From NCBI RefSeq assembly GCF_009377345.1, contig NZ_WBSL01000001.1, forward strand, positions 372,001 through 436,000: 64,000 nt of DNA, written 5' to 3'. Shown here piece by piece: positions 63,079 to 64,000 of this stretch. The stretch comes from Deinococcus terrestris (GTDB lineage Bacteria; Deinococcota; Deinococci; Deinococcales; Deinococcaceae). The notes below the pieces were generated by a model. The model did no database searches, had not been told where the DNA came from, and saw only the letters and a list, made by a program, of their open reading frames with translations. A program made the translations under genes and the position numbers. Position 1 is the stretch's first letter. Each line of letters opens with the position of its first letter.

Positions 63079-64000
63079 GTGTCCAGTGTTGCCCTGCCGT
63101 CCACCCGCACCCACCTGCCGGACATCCTGCGGCTGGCCCTGCCCGCAAGTGCCGAAGCCGTCATTCAACTGCTGTTCAACTTTCTGGCCCAACTGATCGT
63201 CGCCACGTTGGGGGCCACGGCGGTGGCGGCAGTGGGCCTGTCCAACAACGTCACGATGGTCCTGATGTTCACCCTCGCCACCCTGGGGTCGGGGGCGGGG
63301 ATCCTCGTCGCGCGGGCGCACGGGGCCGGGGACCGGGACGCGGTGAACCGGACGGCGGGCACCGCGCTGCTGCTCGCCCTGGGGGTGACGACCCTGCTTG
63401 TGGCGGGCCTCTACACCTCGGCGGGGCCAGTGCTGGGGCTGCTGGGCGCCCCGGCGAACCTCCTCGCGGCGGCCACGCCTTTCTTCCAGGTTGCGCTGCT
63501 GAGCGTGCCCCTGATCGTGCTGAGCGTGGTCGCGGGCAATGTCCTGCGCTCGCTGGAGCGGCCCCGCATCCCGATGGTCGCCACGCTGATCGCGGCGGCG
63601 GTCAACGTGGGAGTGGGCTATGCCCTGGTCCACGGGGCCTTCGGGCTGCCCCGGCTGGGATTGGTCGGCGCGGCGTGGGGAGCGCTGGCGGGGCAGGCGG
63701 TGCGCGTGGGACTGCTGGCGGTCTTCCTGTATGGGCCACGCGGTCCCATCGCCCCGGCGTGGTCGGGGGTGGGGGCCGGGGGCCGCGTGCTGGTGCGCGA
63801 CCTGCTGAACTTCTCGCTGCCGCTGGCCGCCACGCAGCTCGCCTGGAGCGGGGGGAACCTGCTGTACGTTCTCTTTCTGGCGCGGCTGGGCACCGAGGTG
63901 CTCGCGGGCGTGCAGATCGGCTACACGCTGGAGGGCATCTTCGTGGTGGCGTCCTCCGGGCTGGTGCCGGCGGCCACGGCCCTGATCGGGCAGGCGGTCG
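63079..64000 (+). CDS. MATE family efflux transporter (5' part; runs off the window)
   Basis: The frame starts with GTG 63079 and stays open to the last base, giving 307 codons. It begins [34 protein letters not shown] and has the MATE helix pattern with [34 protein letters not shown] and [20 protein letters not shown]. It is the drug/sodium antiporter type of the multidrug and toxin extrusion family. TAGGTT (63066-63071) lies 7 bases upstream and fixes the start. The rest of the gene is beyond the window, so completeness is unknown. Confidence 0.88.
   Translation, partial: MSSVALPSTRTHLPDILRLALPASAEAVIQLLFNFLAQLIVATLGATAVAAVGLSNNVTMVLMFTLATLGSGAGILVARAHGAGDRDAVNRTAGTALLLALGVTTLLVAGLYTSAGPVLGLLGAPANLLAAATPFFQVALLSVPLIVLSVVAGNVLRSLERPRIPMVATLIAAAVNVGVGYALVHGAFGLPRLGLVGAAWGALAGQAVRVGLLAVFLYGPRGPIAPAWSGVGAGGRVLVRDLLNFSLPLAATQLAWSGGNLLYVLFLARLGTEVLAGVQIGYTLEGIFVVASSGLVPAATALIGQAV

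Overview
The window is high-GC bacterial chromosome and most likely comes from a Deinococcus. I infer this from the gene content (a UvrD/PcrA close to the known deinococcal form, an FadF-type Fe-S oxidoreductase, TypA, the aceB-aceA pair) and from a promoter signature typical of that genus. At about twenty genes a TANNNT -10 box lies only 5-8 bases upstream of the start codon, so the transcripts should be leaderless. No rRNA, tRNA or CRISPR array was seen. The first gene is a GNAT pseudogene cut by the window edge and the last is a MATE transporter running off the right end.

Layout. 1-5 kb: TspO-like protein, argJ, a decayed Ser/Thr kinase, holA. 5-13 kb: fatty-acid and acyl-CoA metabolism (quinone oxidoreductase, fadB, GNAT, fadA, ring-cleaving dioxygenase, an acyl-CoA mutase large subunit with isobutyryl-CoA-mutase-type residues). 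13-17.4 kb: GNAT, typA with a promoter-terminator leader, a XpaC-like membrane protein. 17.4-19.8 kb: a decayed mobile island with an IS1-family relic, an S24 repressor fragment and other broken frames. 20-25 kb: DUF1540 protein, CDF transporter, uvrD, a Liv-type binding protein. 25-30 kb: a 24-residue-repeat (LRV/HEAT-like) protein, metallophosphoesterase, a MoxR-VWA pair and a DUF2726 protein. 30-41 kb: FadF-type electron-transfer protein with an unusual repeat tail, DegV, beta-lactamase-like hydrolase, DHH phosphoesterase, HAD hydrolase, and the glyoxylate shunt genes aceB-aceA behind a clear inverted-repeat operator. 41-48 kb: cdd, CNNM/CBS transporter, dgkA, ybeY, MMPL exporter, phoH. 48-54 kb: aroE overlapping a CHASE-PAS-GAF histidine kinase, which overlaps a receiver-histidine kinase, then osmC. 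54-64 kb: maf/deoC, bcp/rpiA, YyaL-like thioredoxin-domain protein, class V aminotransferase, BenE, aldo/keto reductase, MATE.

How they fit together. FadB, FadA, the FadF-type protein (probably ETF:menaquinone oxidoreductase), the acyl-CoA mutase and AceB/AceA together support growth on fatty acids and acetyl-CoA-yielding substrates. Several have recognisable palindromes or direct repeats upstream, suggesting ligand-responsive repressors encoded elsewhere. Degraded genes (GNAT, kinase, IS1, S24) show ongoing gene decay. Two repeat classes are scattered through the window: period-seven CCAGNNN/CTGGNNN arrays, also found inside fadF, and a 40-bp C/G-rich hairpin element.

Nothing here is a proven new system. 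The best candidates for something undescribed are the FadF repeat tail, the heptad arrays, the typA promoter-terminator leader, and the overlapping kinase pair.
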